A stretch of DNA of 58,555 nucleotides from Mesobacillus subterraneus. Its GTDB lineage: Bacteria > Bacillota > Bacilli > Bacillales > Cytobacillaceae. Position 1 is the stretch's first letter, and the number at the start of each line of letters is the position of its first letter. The translations under genes and the position numbers were made by a program. The stretch lies in NCBI RefSeq assembly GCF_003937825.1, contig NZ_RSFW01000035.1, positions 1 through 58,555 of the forward strand, in the 5' to 3' direction. Below the pieces are notes generated by a model. That model was not told the origin of the DNA, made no database searches, and saw only the letters and a list, made by a program, of their open reading frames with translations. Positions 27,671 to 36,573 of the stretch are shown piece after piece.

Positions 27671-29113
27671 CTAATTCCTTCTGATTAATGTAGTCTGCAT
27701 TTCACGGTATTTCATGATTGCTTCCTTAGTAGTACTGTAAATCCCTTCACTGATCAGCTTTCCGAGCGGGGTCGCGGTTCCGGCATACGAAATCAGCTCG
27801 CCCTGCTGGGTGGCAGCGATGCAGATGCTGTCAGTCGAGATGCCCGCTGAATGGACCCCTGAGGATACGACGCTCGCTTCAAGCTCCTGGAGTACGCTGG
27901 CCTTTGCCTCTGCCGCGGTCATTGCGCTCTGGATAAATGCCTCTTCGGAAATCCGCCCATTTATGAACAGCCAGGTGTTGATGTTACGCGGTCTGTCCCG
28001 GTGTGTGCTGCCCGCTGACACGATGACAAAAATCGAATGTGCCTCATTTTCAAATAACCGGTAGCATGCGGTATCGGCAGGAACAGCTGTCATCATCCCC
28101 ACTGTCTCACCAGGCTGGAACCCGTAGGAGTCCAGGTAATCTGCCATCTCTGCCTTATGGTCGCTGCAATCATAATCCATCGGCACAATCCGGTTGACGA
28201 ACGAACGGTGCCAGCCAATTCCGGCCCCGGTAATTCCCGATGACATCGTGCGCATTTTCAGCGGTGTCTGAAGGACAATCCTCTCCTTGCTTATCTCAAG
28301 AAACCGTTCGTCAATTTTCACCTGCGCCGTGCTGTCTGTTTCTGGAACCAACAGCAGCTGCGGCCTGGCAATTTCCGGATGCGGATGGTTCTTGATTTCT
28401 GTTTTATAGACTTTCCTGATCCGCTCTTCTTTTAAAACTTCCAGAGGGGTGTCAACGATCAATACCTCGCCGTTTTCCATCAGCAGCAGGCGGTCACAGT
28501 ACAGAGAAGCCAGGTTCAAGTCATGGAAGATCGAGACGACGGTCAACTCCGCTTCAGCGGCCCATTTTTTCAGCAGATCCAGCAGCTCTTTTTGAAAGCT
28601 TAAATCCAGGTGATTCGTCGGTTCATCCAGCAGCAGAATCTTCGGCTGCTGTGCCAATGCCTGGGCAAGGAACACACGCTGCTTCTCGCCTCCTGACAGT
28701 TCGACAATCGATTTTTCCTCGAGATGCACGATGCCTGTCTGCTTCATCACCTTCTGGACAATCTGCTCGTCCTCATCGTTCCAGCTGTTGAACCAGCTTT
28801 TCTGATGGGCATAGCGGCCGAGTGATACAGTTTCTTTGACGGTATAGGGAAATGCTTGGTCCGCATGCTGAGGCAGAACGGCCATCATCCTCGCCAGCTG
28901 CTTTGGTGAATACTGGATTAACGGCCGGCCATCCAGCTCGATCAATCCTTCTCTGGAGTTCAAAGCGCCGCTGATCATTTTTAACAGAGTCGTCTTGCCG
29001 CTGCCATTAGGGCCGAGAATGCCGAACAGCTCCCCTTTTCCAACCTCGAAGGAGATGCTCTTCAGCACCTCGCCTCCTGCATATCCGCCTGTCAGGTCCT
29101 TCACTGTAATCAT
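27671..29113 (-). CDS. btuD: BtuD-CbiZ fusion: cobalamin ABC ATPase with adenosylcobinamide amidohydrolase
   Basis: A 480-residue fusion. Residues 1-250 are an ABC ATPase with Walker A GPNGSGKTT, Q-loop LPQHADQ, signature LSGGEKQRV and Walker B ILLLDEPTNHLD. Residues about 260-480 match the CbiZ family (SSGITGAGIGWHRSFVNR, VSAGSTHRDRPRNINTWLF). CbiZ removes the aminopropanol-linked tail of adenosylcobinamide so that imported corrinoids can be rebuilt. The fusion is known in Bacillus (YvrA type). It overlaps the btuC stop and ends a riboswitch-controlled operon. Confidence 0.92.
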   Translation of the reverse strand: MITVKDLTGGYAGGEVLKSISFEVGKGELFGILGPNGSGKTTLLKMISGALNSREGLIELDGRPLIQYSPKQLARMMAVLPQHADQAFPYTVKETVSLGRYAHQKSWFNSWNDEDEQIVQKVMKQTGIVHLEEKSIVELSGGEKQRVFLAQALAQQPKILLLDEPTNHLDLSFQKELLDLLKKWAAEAELTVVSIFHDLNLASLYCDRLLLMENGEVLIVDTPLEVLKEERIRKVYKTEIKNHPHPEIARPQLLLVPETDSTAQVKIDERFLEISKERIVLQTPLKMRTMSSGITGAGIGWHRSFVNRIVPMDYDCSDHKAEMADYLDSYGFQPGETVGMMTAVPADTACYRLFENEAHSIFVIVSAGSTHRDRPRNINTWLFINGRISEEAFIQSAMTAAEAKASVLQELEASVVSSGVHSAGISTDSICIAATQQGELISYAGTATPLGKLISEGIYSTTKEAIMKYREMQTTLIRRN

Positions 29114-30171
29114 CAGCCAGCACTTCTTTCCTTACGATTTTTCATTAAAATCAGCGCAAAAACAGGAGCCCCGATCAATGCCGTTATGACGCCAATCGGC
29201 AGTTCAGATGGAGCGATCACCGTCCTCGAGACTAGATCGGCAAGAATCAGGAAGCCGCTGCCGATCAAGATCGATAAAGGCAATAAATGCCTATGGTCCG
29301 GTCCCCAGATGGTTCGTGCCAGATGCGGGATGACCAGGCCGACGAAGCCAATCGTCCCTGAAACAGCAACTGCCGAACCTGTTAAAAGAGAGCCGGACAA
29401 TAAAATCAGCAGCTTTCGGCGTTCGACATTGACGCCAAGATGCTGTGCCCGCTCTTCCCCAAACGACATCGCGTTGAGCTCTCTTGTGTTCGTAAGCAAA
29501 ATCAGCAGCCCGATGATGAAGAATGGGAGAATAATCTTGATATATTCCCAGCCGCGCATTGATACGCTTCCAAGCAGCCAGCCAATGATTTGCCGCAGCT
29601 CTTCACCGGAAAGGGCAATCATCAATGAGATAAAAGAGCCGAGAAATGAACTTAGGATAATTCCCGTCAAAATAATCGTTTCCACCTTGAGCAGCCTGTC
29701 GACTTTCCGCGCGAAAAACAACACGAACAGCACGGTTCCGAAGGCGAACAGGATGCTCAAGACGGGCAGGGTAAAAGCACCAGCAACCGGAAGTGAAATC
29801 CCGAAAAACAGGGTAATCACCGCGCCGATTGACGCACCGGACGATATGCCCAGTGTATAAGGGTCCGCCAGCGGGTTGCGCAGGAGTCCCTGGAATGCTG
29901 CTCCGGCAATCGCGAGCGAAGCCCCGACAAGGCCGGCAAGTAAGACGCGCGGAAGCCTGATCTCCATGACAATGCTGGCATGCATCGGGTCGATTCCCTC
30001 GCCCTGTAAGCGGAAAATCTCAGAACCAATAATGTTAACAATGGCACGTACAGGGATGGAAACACTTCCAATCGATATGCCAAGCAGCATGGAAATGACC
30101 AGGAAGGATGCCCCAGCTGTATAGGCAAATCCCTTTTTATTTAAATACGTCCGGGTAAATGGCTTTTGCAA
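29113..30171 (-). CDS. btuC: Cobalamin ABC transporter permease BtuC
   Basis: A 352-residue FecCD/BtuC permease with about ten membrane helices. Conserved elements are EIRLPRVLLAGLVGASLAIAG, GIILSSFLGSF and GLVIPHLARTIWGPDHR. The start is TTG at 30171, inside the 3' end of btuF (35-bp overlap), with GAAGGAG 9 nt upstream. It moves cobalamin across the cytoplasmic membrane with BtuD and BtuF. Confidence 0.93.
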   Translation of the reverse strand: MQKPFTRTYLNKKGFAYTAGASFLVISMLLGISIGSVSIPVRAIVNIIGSEIFRLQGEGIDPMHASIVMEIRLPRVLLAGLVGASLAIAGAAFQGLLRNPLADPYTLGISSGASIGAVITLFFGISLPVAGAFTLPVLSILFAFGTVLFVLFFARKVDRLLKVETIILTGIILSSFLGSFISLMIALSGEELRQIIGWLLGSVSMRGWEYIKIILPFFIIGLLILLTNTRELNAMSFGEERAQHLGVNVERRKLLILLSGSLLTGSAVAVSGTIGFVGLVIPHLARTIWGPDHRHLLPLSILIGSGFLILADLVSRTVIAPSELPIGVITALIGAPVFALILMKNRKERSAG

Positions 30172-31093
30172 GCTCCTCTGCTCCTTCAGCTAGCCTTGGG
30201 CCAGAACGGGTGACGAGGTCGGAGTGGACATCGTAAACCTGCTGGTCCTTGACCGCTTTCACATTATTCCAGCCCTGTCGCGCAAGCACCTGCTCAATCG
30301 GTTTTTCTGTGTAGTAACCATAGGTTGTCACAACGACATCCGGATTACGCTCGACCATGGCTTCAGGGTCCACCTTTGCCCATCCATCCATATCGCCGGC
30401 CGCATTTTTGGCGCCAATCAGTTCAAGCATTTCGTTAATGAATGTATTTTTACCGGCCGTATAGATTTCTGGTGCAGGTGACACTTCAACAAACACCGAT
30501 TTTTGTTGTTCCGGTTTGATGGCTTCAGCCTGTTTCTTCAATTCTGCAAAGCTGGCTTTCATCGAATCGACAAGTTTGCCTGCTTTTTCTGTTTCACCAA
30601 TCGATTTTCCAATCATTTGGATGGATTCATACACCTTATCGAATGACTGGGCATCATTCACGACAACCACATCGATTCCTGCATCTTTCAGCTGCTGGAG
30701 ACCGGCCTTCACGGTATCTGCCGTTGACTCATGGGCAAGGACAAGGTCAGGCTTCAGGGAGATCATTTTTTCAATATTGATTTCCATGCCGCCGATTTTT
30801 TCCTTCGATGCCGCTTCTTCTGGATAGTTATCGAAATCGGTCACGCCGACGATGGCATCACCGCTTTCCAGGGCGTAAACCACTTCCGTGTTACTTGGGA
30901 TTAAGGAAATAATCTTCTCTGGTTTCTTATCAATGACCACTTTTTCACCGATTGCGTCAGTCAAGGTGACCGGAAAATCCGATTTTTGCTCCTCTACAGC
31001 CTGCTGATTTTCGTTTTTCTCAGGCTGTGCTTCTGTACCGCAGCCAGCCAGGATCATGGCAGCCGCTATCATTAACCATACTATTTTCTTCAT
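30137..31093 (-). CDS. btuF: Cobalamin-binding lipoprotein BtuF
   Basis: A 318-residue class III binding protein with signal peptide MKKIVWLMIAAAMILAGC (lipobox LAGC) and a lysine/glutamate-rich linker, then a PF01497-type fold (KIISLIPSNTEVVYAL and GGMEINIEKMISLKPDLVLA). It captures corrinoids at the cell surface. The ATG at 31093 follows GGAGGAGAAGCAG; earlier in-frame starts are unsupported. It is the first gene after the B12 riboswitch. Confidence 0.92.
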   Translation of the reverse strand: MKKIVWLMIAAAMILAGCGTEAQPEKNENQQAVEEQKSDFPVTLTDAIGEKVVIDKKPEKIISLIPSNTEVVYALESGDAIVGVTDFDNYPEEAASKEKIGGMEINIEKMISLKPDLVLAHESTADTVKAGLQQLKDAGIDVVVVNDAQSFDKVYESIQMIGKSIGETEKAGKLVDSMKASFAELKKQAEAIKPEQQKSVFVEVSPAPEIYTAGKNTFINEMLELIGAKNAAGDMDGWAKVDPEAMVERNPDVVVTTYGYYTEKPIEQVLARQGWNNVKAVKDQQVYDVHSDLVTRSGPRLAEGAEELAKAIYPDVFK

Positions 31094-31120
31094 CTGCTTC
31101 TCCTCCGTCATGTTACTAAA

Positions 31121-31153
31121 ATAAAAAAACATCTCCACCTGATGGGGAGATGT
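31121..31153 (-). terminator. Expression platform of the cobalamin riboswitch
   Basis: A strong intrinsic terminator (ACATCTCC/GGAGATGT stem, then TTTTTTTATTTT) lies between the aptamer and btuF. It is the likely switching point that stops transcription when B12 is bound. Confidence 0.85.
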
Positions 31154-31235
31154 CCGAAAAAGCAAATGTACTTTTAAAATGAAAAGACATAGAGCCTGTC
31201 GGCACCTCCCTATCCTCGTAGGTTTGATGGTGCAA

Positions 31236-31394
31236 TGAACAGGCAGGTCTCCTGGCTCATGGTCAATCGCTTGCTGCGCCTTCCCATACTTTGTACAGTG
31301 GCACTGTGCAGCTTGCTTCCATTTACAGTGGCGGGACCGCGTCGGATTTTAACCAACTTCCCTATTAAGTCTTGTTTTAAAAGACACCTATTCA
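31236..31394 (-). ncRNA. Cobalamin (AdoCbl) riboswitch
   Basis: Minus-strand aptamer with the conserved elements AATAGGGAAGTTGG, AAATCCGACGCGGTCCCGCC, ACTGTAA, TATGGGAAGG and the closing GAGCCAGGAGACCTGCC. It precedes btuF-btuC-btuD/cbiZ, so B12 represses its own uptake. Confidence 0.95.
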
Positions 31395-31473
31395 CTTCGA
31401 TATGTAATTTTCCGCTAAATCCCATTATACACGATATGCCAAAAATTGCTTCAAAATTTTATCGGTTTCGACA

Positions 31474-32295
31474 TTATTGGGCAATGAGACTCCATTCCTT
31501 CAGCTTTTTATCAAAAATGATCCGACCATCCGGCTGGCTGCGGCTCGCTTCTTTGTATTCATCATACATGTCGTCCATATTGGCGAAATCCCCAATGATC
31601 CAGATGGGAATTTCAATTTTATTACGGTTTTGCTGGATGTTTTTCAGCGAAAAAACGGCCCCTTCCTTCAACGCCGGGGTCAGGGATTTTAAAATCTCCT
31701 TGCTGACGGGAGGATACGCTTTCTTTTTCCTGATGCCAAGCAGCGTTTTTTCCGGCTTTAACTCGCCCAGCTTACCGGATAAAACATTCCCGAGCATCCG
31801 GAAGAATTCATTGAAATTGCGATAATACGTTTTATTGAACCAGCCATCTTCATGGGCCAGGTAGACAAAGCGGTTGTTGAGCTGATTGTAGAAAGGCAGC
31901 TTCAGATGATGCTTGATGTGGCCAAGATATAGAAGTTCGGCAATCTCCTGGGCTGAGAGCACATTCAGCGCCTCCACTTCCTCGAAATCTATCCAGCAAA
32001 AATCGCCGTAGGCATGGACATTGTCCGCAACAAGCTTTTCGAGGCTGTCTTCCGGGACATAGTCAAATAAAGTATGCCTGTTGAAATCGCCATCTTCATA
32101 GCGATGCCTCAATAACAGCAGGTTATTGAGCGAGTCAGTCAATGACCTTGCAAACTCAAAGAATTCGATTCCATATGAGAGCACATACTGATCGCGGTCG
32201 TTCAAATGGACATATAGTAAATCCCGGCTATAAGGATGGTGCTTTTTCAAAGACAAAACCTCCCGGACAGTTTCTCGGCTGAAAAATATGGTCAA
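31474..32295 (-). CDS. Conserved hypothetical protein
   Basis: A 273-residue soluble protein that I do not recognise. It is rich in aromatic and charged residues, has no signal peptide or membrane segment, and shows motifs such as HLNDRDQYVLSYGIEFFEF and KKKAYPPVSKEILKSLTPAL. The sequence has normal codon structure and a plausible length. It is transcribed toward the B12 riboswitch; its 3' end lies about 80 bp from the aptamer. No function can be assigned. Confidence 0.75.
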   Translation of the reverse strand: MTIFFSRETVREVLSLKKHHPYSRDLLYVHLNDRDQYVLSYGIEFFEFARSLTDSLNNLLLLRHRYEDGDFNRHTLFDYVPEDSLEKLVADNVHAYGDFCWIDFEEVEALNVLSAQEIAELLYLGHIKHHLKLPFYNQLNNRFVYLAHEDGWFNKTYYRNFNEFFRMLGNVLSGKLGELKPEKTLLGIRKKKAYPPVSKEILKSLTPALKEGAVFSLKNIQQNRNKIEIPIWIIGDFANMDDMYDEYKEASRSQPDGRIIFDKKLKEWSLIAQ

Positions 32296-32550
32296 CGGCT
32301 CCCCGCTTCCGTTCTGAATAACGCTCTTTCCATTCTAACAAATATCGTCAAAAATATCCCTTCACAAAATCTTAAAAACATAATTATTATAAACCTTCGC
32401 TATTAAAAGAATCCTGACTGCCGAAAAGAAACTAAAGCCCTCTCTTTTACGTCTATAAAAGAAGAGGAATTTGTTTCCTGCAGGGGCATTGTAAGGATAA
32501 ATTTTCTTTGCTAGCATAAATTTGTAAAAACACTTAGGACAGGGTGCAAA

Positions 32551-33738
32551 ATGATGGCGAAAACGATGAAAAAACATGACCGGTTTGATTGGACGCTGAC
32601 ATTCCTCTTGTTGTTATTTTTCCTGACAAGCTGCGTAGCGATTTACAGTGCGCAAAAAACCGGGCAATATGGACAGAATTTCTTATATAAACAAATTTTT
32701 TGGTATGTCGTCGGGTCGGGGATCATCGGGGTTGTGATGATGTTCGACAGTGAGCAGTACCGGAAGCTTTCCTGGTATTTATATGGCTTTGGAGTCTTCC
32801 TGCTCGTCTTCCTTTTCTTTGCACCTTCGAGCATCGCTGAAGAAAGAAATGGAGCGAAAAGCTGGTTCTTCATCGAACCATTCGGCTCGATCCAGCCTTC
32901 TGAATTCATGAAGGTCTTTCTCGTTCTCGCCCTCAGCAGCACGATCTACGCCCACCATAATAAATACATACGAAAGACACTTCAAACCGATTTTCTTCTC
33001 CTGGTCAAACTTGGCTTAGTGACCGCCTTGCCGCTCGGATTGATCATGTTGCAGCCTGACCTGGGCACCTCCCTCGTCGTGATCGCGATATTCTCCGGTC
33101 TCATCCTGGTGTCCGGAATCAGCTGGAAAATCATATTGCCTTTATACGGCGGCGGTGCAGGACTGGGAGCGGGAATTTTGTATCTAGTCATCTGGAAGCC
33201 TGAGCTTCTCAAGAAATATTTGAATGTAAAAACCTATCAGTTTGGGCGGATCTATGCATGGCTGGATCCCGAAAGTTATCCTGAGTTCGGCTACCATCTA
33301 TTAAAGTCGCTTAGCGCCATCGGCTCCGGGATGCTGACCGGAAAAGGACTCAATGGCAGCGAGGTTTACATTCCCGAGAGCCATACGGATTTTATTTTCA
33401 GCGTGATTGGGGAGGAATACGGCTTCGTGGGCGGCAGCTTTGTCATCGGCCTGTACTTCCTGTTAATCTACCATTTAACGAAGACAGCCCTTGATACGAA
33501 TGATCCTTTTAACACTTATATCAGCACCGGTGTCATCAGCATGATTACCTTCCACGTCTTCCAGAATATCGGGATGACGATCCAGCTTTTGCCGATCACT
33601 GGCATCCCGCTGCCCTTTATCAGCTATGGCGGCAGTTCATTGATGGGAAACATGCTCGCGATGGGGCTCATTTACGGCATCCGTTTCCACCATAAAACCT
33701 ATATGTTTGCCTCTAAGGACAGGAGTTTTAGTATATGA
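32551..33738 (+). CDS. FtsW/RodA/SpoVE family glycosyltransferase
   Basis: A 395-residue SEDS protein with about ten membrane helices. Conserved points include NGAKSWFFI, IQPSEFMKVFLVLALS, LQPDLGTSLV and PLPFISYGGSSLMGNMLAMG. SEDS proteins polymerise lipid II into glycan strands with a partner class B PBP. No PBP lies nearby, so this looks like an additional RodA-type paralogue. The stop overlaps the start of the following GNAT gene (ATGA). Confidence 0.88.
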   Translation: MMAKTMKKHDRFDWTLTFLLLLFFLTSCVAIYSAQKTGQYGQNFLYKQIFWYVVGSGIIGVVMMFDSEQYRKLSWYLYGFGVFLLVFLFFAPSSIAEERNGAKSWFFIEPFGSIQPSEFMKVFLVLALSSTIYAHHNKYIRKTLQTDFLLLVKLGLVTALPLGLIMLQPDLGTSLVVIAIFSGLILVSGISWKIILPLYGGGAGLGAGILYLVIWKPELLKKYLNVKTYQFGRIYAWLDPESYPEFGYHLLKSLSAIGSGMLTGKGLNGSEVYIPESHTDFIFSVIGEEYGFVGGSFVIGLYFLLIYHLTKTALDTNDPFNTYISTGVISMITFHVFQNIGMTIQLLPITGIPLPFISYGGSSLMGNMLAMGLIYGIRFHHKTYMFASKDRSFSI

Positions 33739-34575
33739 AACTAGTCAGCCAATATCGTGACAATGAATCATTAAGGAATAGCTTCATGCAGCTGGCCGCA
33801 AATGTGTTTGGGGTTGATTTTACAAGCTGGCATGCAAAAGGATATTGGGGAGAGCACTACACCCCCTTTTCCTATGAGGAAGGCGGGAACATCATTGCGA
33901 ATGTATCCGTCAATGAGCTTGATTTGGTCATGGAAGGAAAAAGCCACGGCCCTGCAAATCGGCACGGTCATGACCCACCCTGATTACCGGCACCAGGGGC
34001 TTTCTGCCAGGCTGATGAACCATGTTCTGGATGTGTATCATGGCAAGTACGATTTCATGTATTTGTTCGCGAACAGCAGTGTGCTCGAATTTTATCCAAA
34101 GTTCGGGTTTGAACTTGTTGAGGAATATCAATATACAGCAAGTGGTGCTTCAGTAAATGAGTCTGCTTTAAGGAAACTGAATGTGGCACGCGACATTGAA
34201 CTCATTCAAAGACTTGTATATGAGCGAGTGCTGGTGTCGAGGAAGTTCTCCACCGCCAACTCCGGAGGAATTACAATGTACCATGTCCTCAACGTTTTTA
34301 ACGAGCATCTATATTATCATGACGAAGAGGATGCGGTGGTTATGTTCTCGAAGGAAAACGACGTGTTCCACCTCTACGATGTCATCAGCAGGACACCAGT
34401 AAACCTTAAAAACATCCTGGAAGATGCTGAAGCTGATGTCGTGTTCCATCTTACTCCGGATGGAATGGATTTTGAGCTTAGTCCCTATAAGCGGGATGGA
34501 GCCTTTTTTGTCAAAAAGGGATCGGGGATGGATTTTCCTTTTGGGGTGAAGCATCCTGTCACTTCAGAGGCATAA
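33735..34575 (+). pseudogene. GNAT acetyltransferase, disrupted by a one-base frameshift
   Basis: Translation starting at 33735 (behind AGGAG) gives an N-terminal GNAT/Eis-like half ending after 82 residues. The rest of the domain, including the acetyl-CoA-binding segment VMTHPDYRHQGLSARLMNH, is in the +1 frame and runs to 34575. The switch falls in a run of five A at 33938-33942; four A would restore ELDLVMEGKATALQIGTVMT. The gene is coupled to the SEDS gene. The product would acetylate an unknown amine. It may be a real mutation, a phase-variable tract or a homopolymer error. Confidence 0.82.
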
Positions 34576-34578
34576 GCA

Positions 34579-34607
34579 AAAGGAGCAGAAGAGTCTGCTC
34601 CTTTTTT
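34579..34607. terminator. Bidirectional terminator
   Basis: AAGGAGCAGA/TCTGCTCCTT stem with an AGAG loop and a T-run, between the convergent GNAT and TauE genes. Confidence 0.88.
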
Positions 34608-35472
34608 AATGGGTCCGGGCTGCTTGCCTGGCTCTTGTGATCTTTAAAATGGACCTGATGAAGAAATAGAGGATGAAAACACCAATGATGGCCAACCCCG
34701 GTTCATTCAGATTGAAGAGTTTCATTACGGCGCCTGTCAGAGTCGCAACATAGAGCATTCCAAGCATGGCGTTCATTTCCTTGTTTCTAAAATAACTCGT
34801 CATCCTCGCCCCGAATTGCGCCCCAATGAGTGCGCCGCCGATCAATAACAGGCCAATGAAATAATCGATTGGTGTTTGAAGCGCATAGGACACGAAGCCG
34901 ACAGTGACAATCATCAGTACGGCAAACAAGCTTGTACCCACTGCTTTTTTCGGATTGAAGCCGAGGAAGGCAATGAGCAAAGGAACGATGATGAATCCGC
35001 CGCCCACTCCCATTGAAGCCGAAGCAAAACCCCCGACGAACCCTACTCCCAATAACTTAGCCAGCGAGAAAGTATGACCTGTAGTGATCTCTTCCTCTTT
35101 CTTTTTGCCCTGGCGTATCATTGTCACAGCAAAATACGCAAGCAGAAGAATGTACAGGAACGGAATGACGATTTCATCCCAGCCCCGCTCCTCAAGGGAA
35201 TAAACCAGCGGACGGGCCAGCTGGGTCGCAGCAATCCCGCTCGCCCCCATGATCAGCCCCTCTTTCCACAGAATATTCTTCATGCGGATATGCGCAGCAA
35301 TTCCAGAAAGAGACGTTCCTACAGAAAAAAGCAAACTCGTTGTAATCGCCTCAAGCGGCGAAAACCCAATCAATAGCAAGATCGGCGTCAGGATAAAGCC
35401 CCCGCCCACCCCGAAAAATCCAGAAAGGACACTGATCAGTCCTCCCAGCAGGAAAAAAAGTATATATTCCAT
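34606..35472 (-). CDS. TauE/SafE family anion exporter
   Basis: A 288-residue membrane protein with two glycine-rich repeats, SGFFGVGGGFILTPILLLIGFSP-type at the N-terminus and ASMGVGGGFIIVPLL in the middle, each followed by KAVGTSL or EAITTSL. This duplicated pattern is diagnostic for the family, which exports sulfite, sulfoacetate and related anions. No linked sulfur genes point to the substrate. Confidence 0.87.
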   Translation of the reverse strand: MEYILFFLLGGLISVLSGFFGVGGGFILTPILLLIGFSPLEAITTSLLFSVGTSLSGIAAHIRMKNILWKEGLIMGASGIAATQLARPLVYSLEERGWDEIVIPFLYILLLAYFAVTMIRQGKKKEEEITTGHTFSLAKLLGVGFVGGFASASMGVGGGFIIVPLLIAFLGFNPKKAVGTSLFAVLMIVTVGFVSYALQTPIDYFIGLLLIGGALIGAQFGARMTSYFRNKEMNAMLGMLYVATLTGAVMKLFNLNEPGLAIIGVFILYFFIRSILKITRARQAARTH

Positions 35473-35564
35473 TTGTATAACATCCTTTTCATCTAGTCGT
35501 CTTTAATAGGATACCACTTTTGTGCCGGAATGAAATGGTGGCTTCATTCGAACTCCTTAAGCTA

Positions 35565-35605
35565 ATTTCCAAAAACAGGAGAACCGTCCCTCTGTTTTTG
35601 AAATA
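35565..35605. repeat. Hairpin with CCGTCCCTCTG element
   Basis: Stem CAAAAACAG/CTGTTTTTG around GAGAACCGTCCCT, between the tauE and dedA genes. A similar loop occurs in the terminator at 43500. Confidence 0.6.
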
Positions 35606-35705
35606 GTTGGCTCTCGTTGAATCATTAATGGTATACTTTTGACTAGTTGCTTTTCCATGAGAAGACAACTGAAAAACGAAACAACAAGCTAAAGGAGAAA
35701 CTTTC

Positions 35706-36284
35706 ATGTCTGAATGGATTCATGCGATTGAAGAATGGCTGCTTGAATTTGGTTCTTGGGGACTTTTCTTTGTGTCTTTCCTGGAATCTTCCTTTTTTCC
35801 GATTCCGCCTGATGTTTTGATGATACCGATGGGGATTGCGAACTCTGACCGGGCGCTATGGTACGCGTTCATCACGACTACCGGATCTGTACTGGGCGCG
35901 CTTTTGGGCTGGTATATCGGCAAGAAGGTCGGCCGCCCCATCCTTCGATATTTTATAAAAGAGGAAAAAATTGCACTAGTCGAAGCATACTTCGAAAAAT
36001 ATGGCGCGATGGCCATCTTGATTGCCGGCTTTACGCCGATTCCATATAAAGTATTTACGATCTTTTCTGGAATCACCAATGTAAGGATACCTACTTTGCT
36101 TATTTGGTCGATCATTGGACGAGGCTTGCGCTTCTTCCTCGAAGCGGCGATCATTGTAGCGCTAGGCGATCGAGCGATGCCATTCATTGAAGAAAACTTT
36201 GCCCTTCTGACGGTCGTCCTTGGCGTCGTCATGATTGTCGGCTACCTTATTTACGTATACTTGCAGAAATCCAAGAAAGCATAA
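35706..36284 (+). CDS. DedA family membrane protein
   Basis: A 192-residue protein with the DedA/SNARE-associated pattern: a helix with ESSFFPIPPDVLMIPMG, then GALLGWYIGKKVGRP, and GFTPIPYKVFTIFSGI in the re-entrant region. Recent work assigns some DedA members to flipping undecaprenyl phosphate or phospholipids; the role here is open. AAAGGAGAAA precedes the ATG. Confidence 0.88.
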   Translation: MSEWIHAIEEWLLEFGSWGLFFVSFLESSFFPIPPDVLMIPMGIANSDRALWYAFITTTGSVLGALLGWYIGKKVGRPILRYFIKEEKIALVEAYFEKYGAMAILIAGFTPIPYKVFTIFSGITNVRIPTLLIWSIIGRGLRFFLEAAIIVALGDRAMPFIEENFALLTVVLGVVMIVGYLIYVYLQKSKKA

Positions 36285-36296
36285 TAGCAGAATACC

Positions 36297-36327
36297 AGAC
36301 CGGGCCCTTTGCCCGGTTTTGTTTTTT
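36297..36327 (+). terminator. Terminator of the dedA gene
   Basis: ACCGGGC/GCCCGGT stem followed by TTTGTTTTTT. Confidence 0.82.
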
Positions 36328-36573
36328 ATCTGCTGCCTGCATAAAAGCAGCGGTTTTTTTCTTTTTCAGATTCAGAATCTCATTGTCACCCCTCCCTGTT
36401 CATTCCATTCTATCGATGTGCCCCACTTTGTTTATCTCCATTTCTTTTGGGTAGATTAAAGTATGCTTGCTGGCTAACTATGATTTTTTACTGCAGCTTG
36501 GAACCATGCACTCATACTTTAGCACCTGCAGCACAACTTGAATAAAATCCAATTTTAATAAGGAGTGAGGAGT

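Noticed and set aside
36565-36573. GTG start for the channel-like gene
   Set aside because: The GTG is part of the Shine-Dalgarno sequence itself; the TTG at 36574 has correct spacing.
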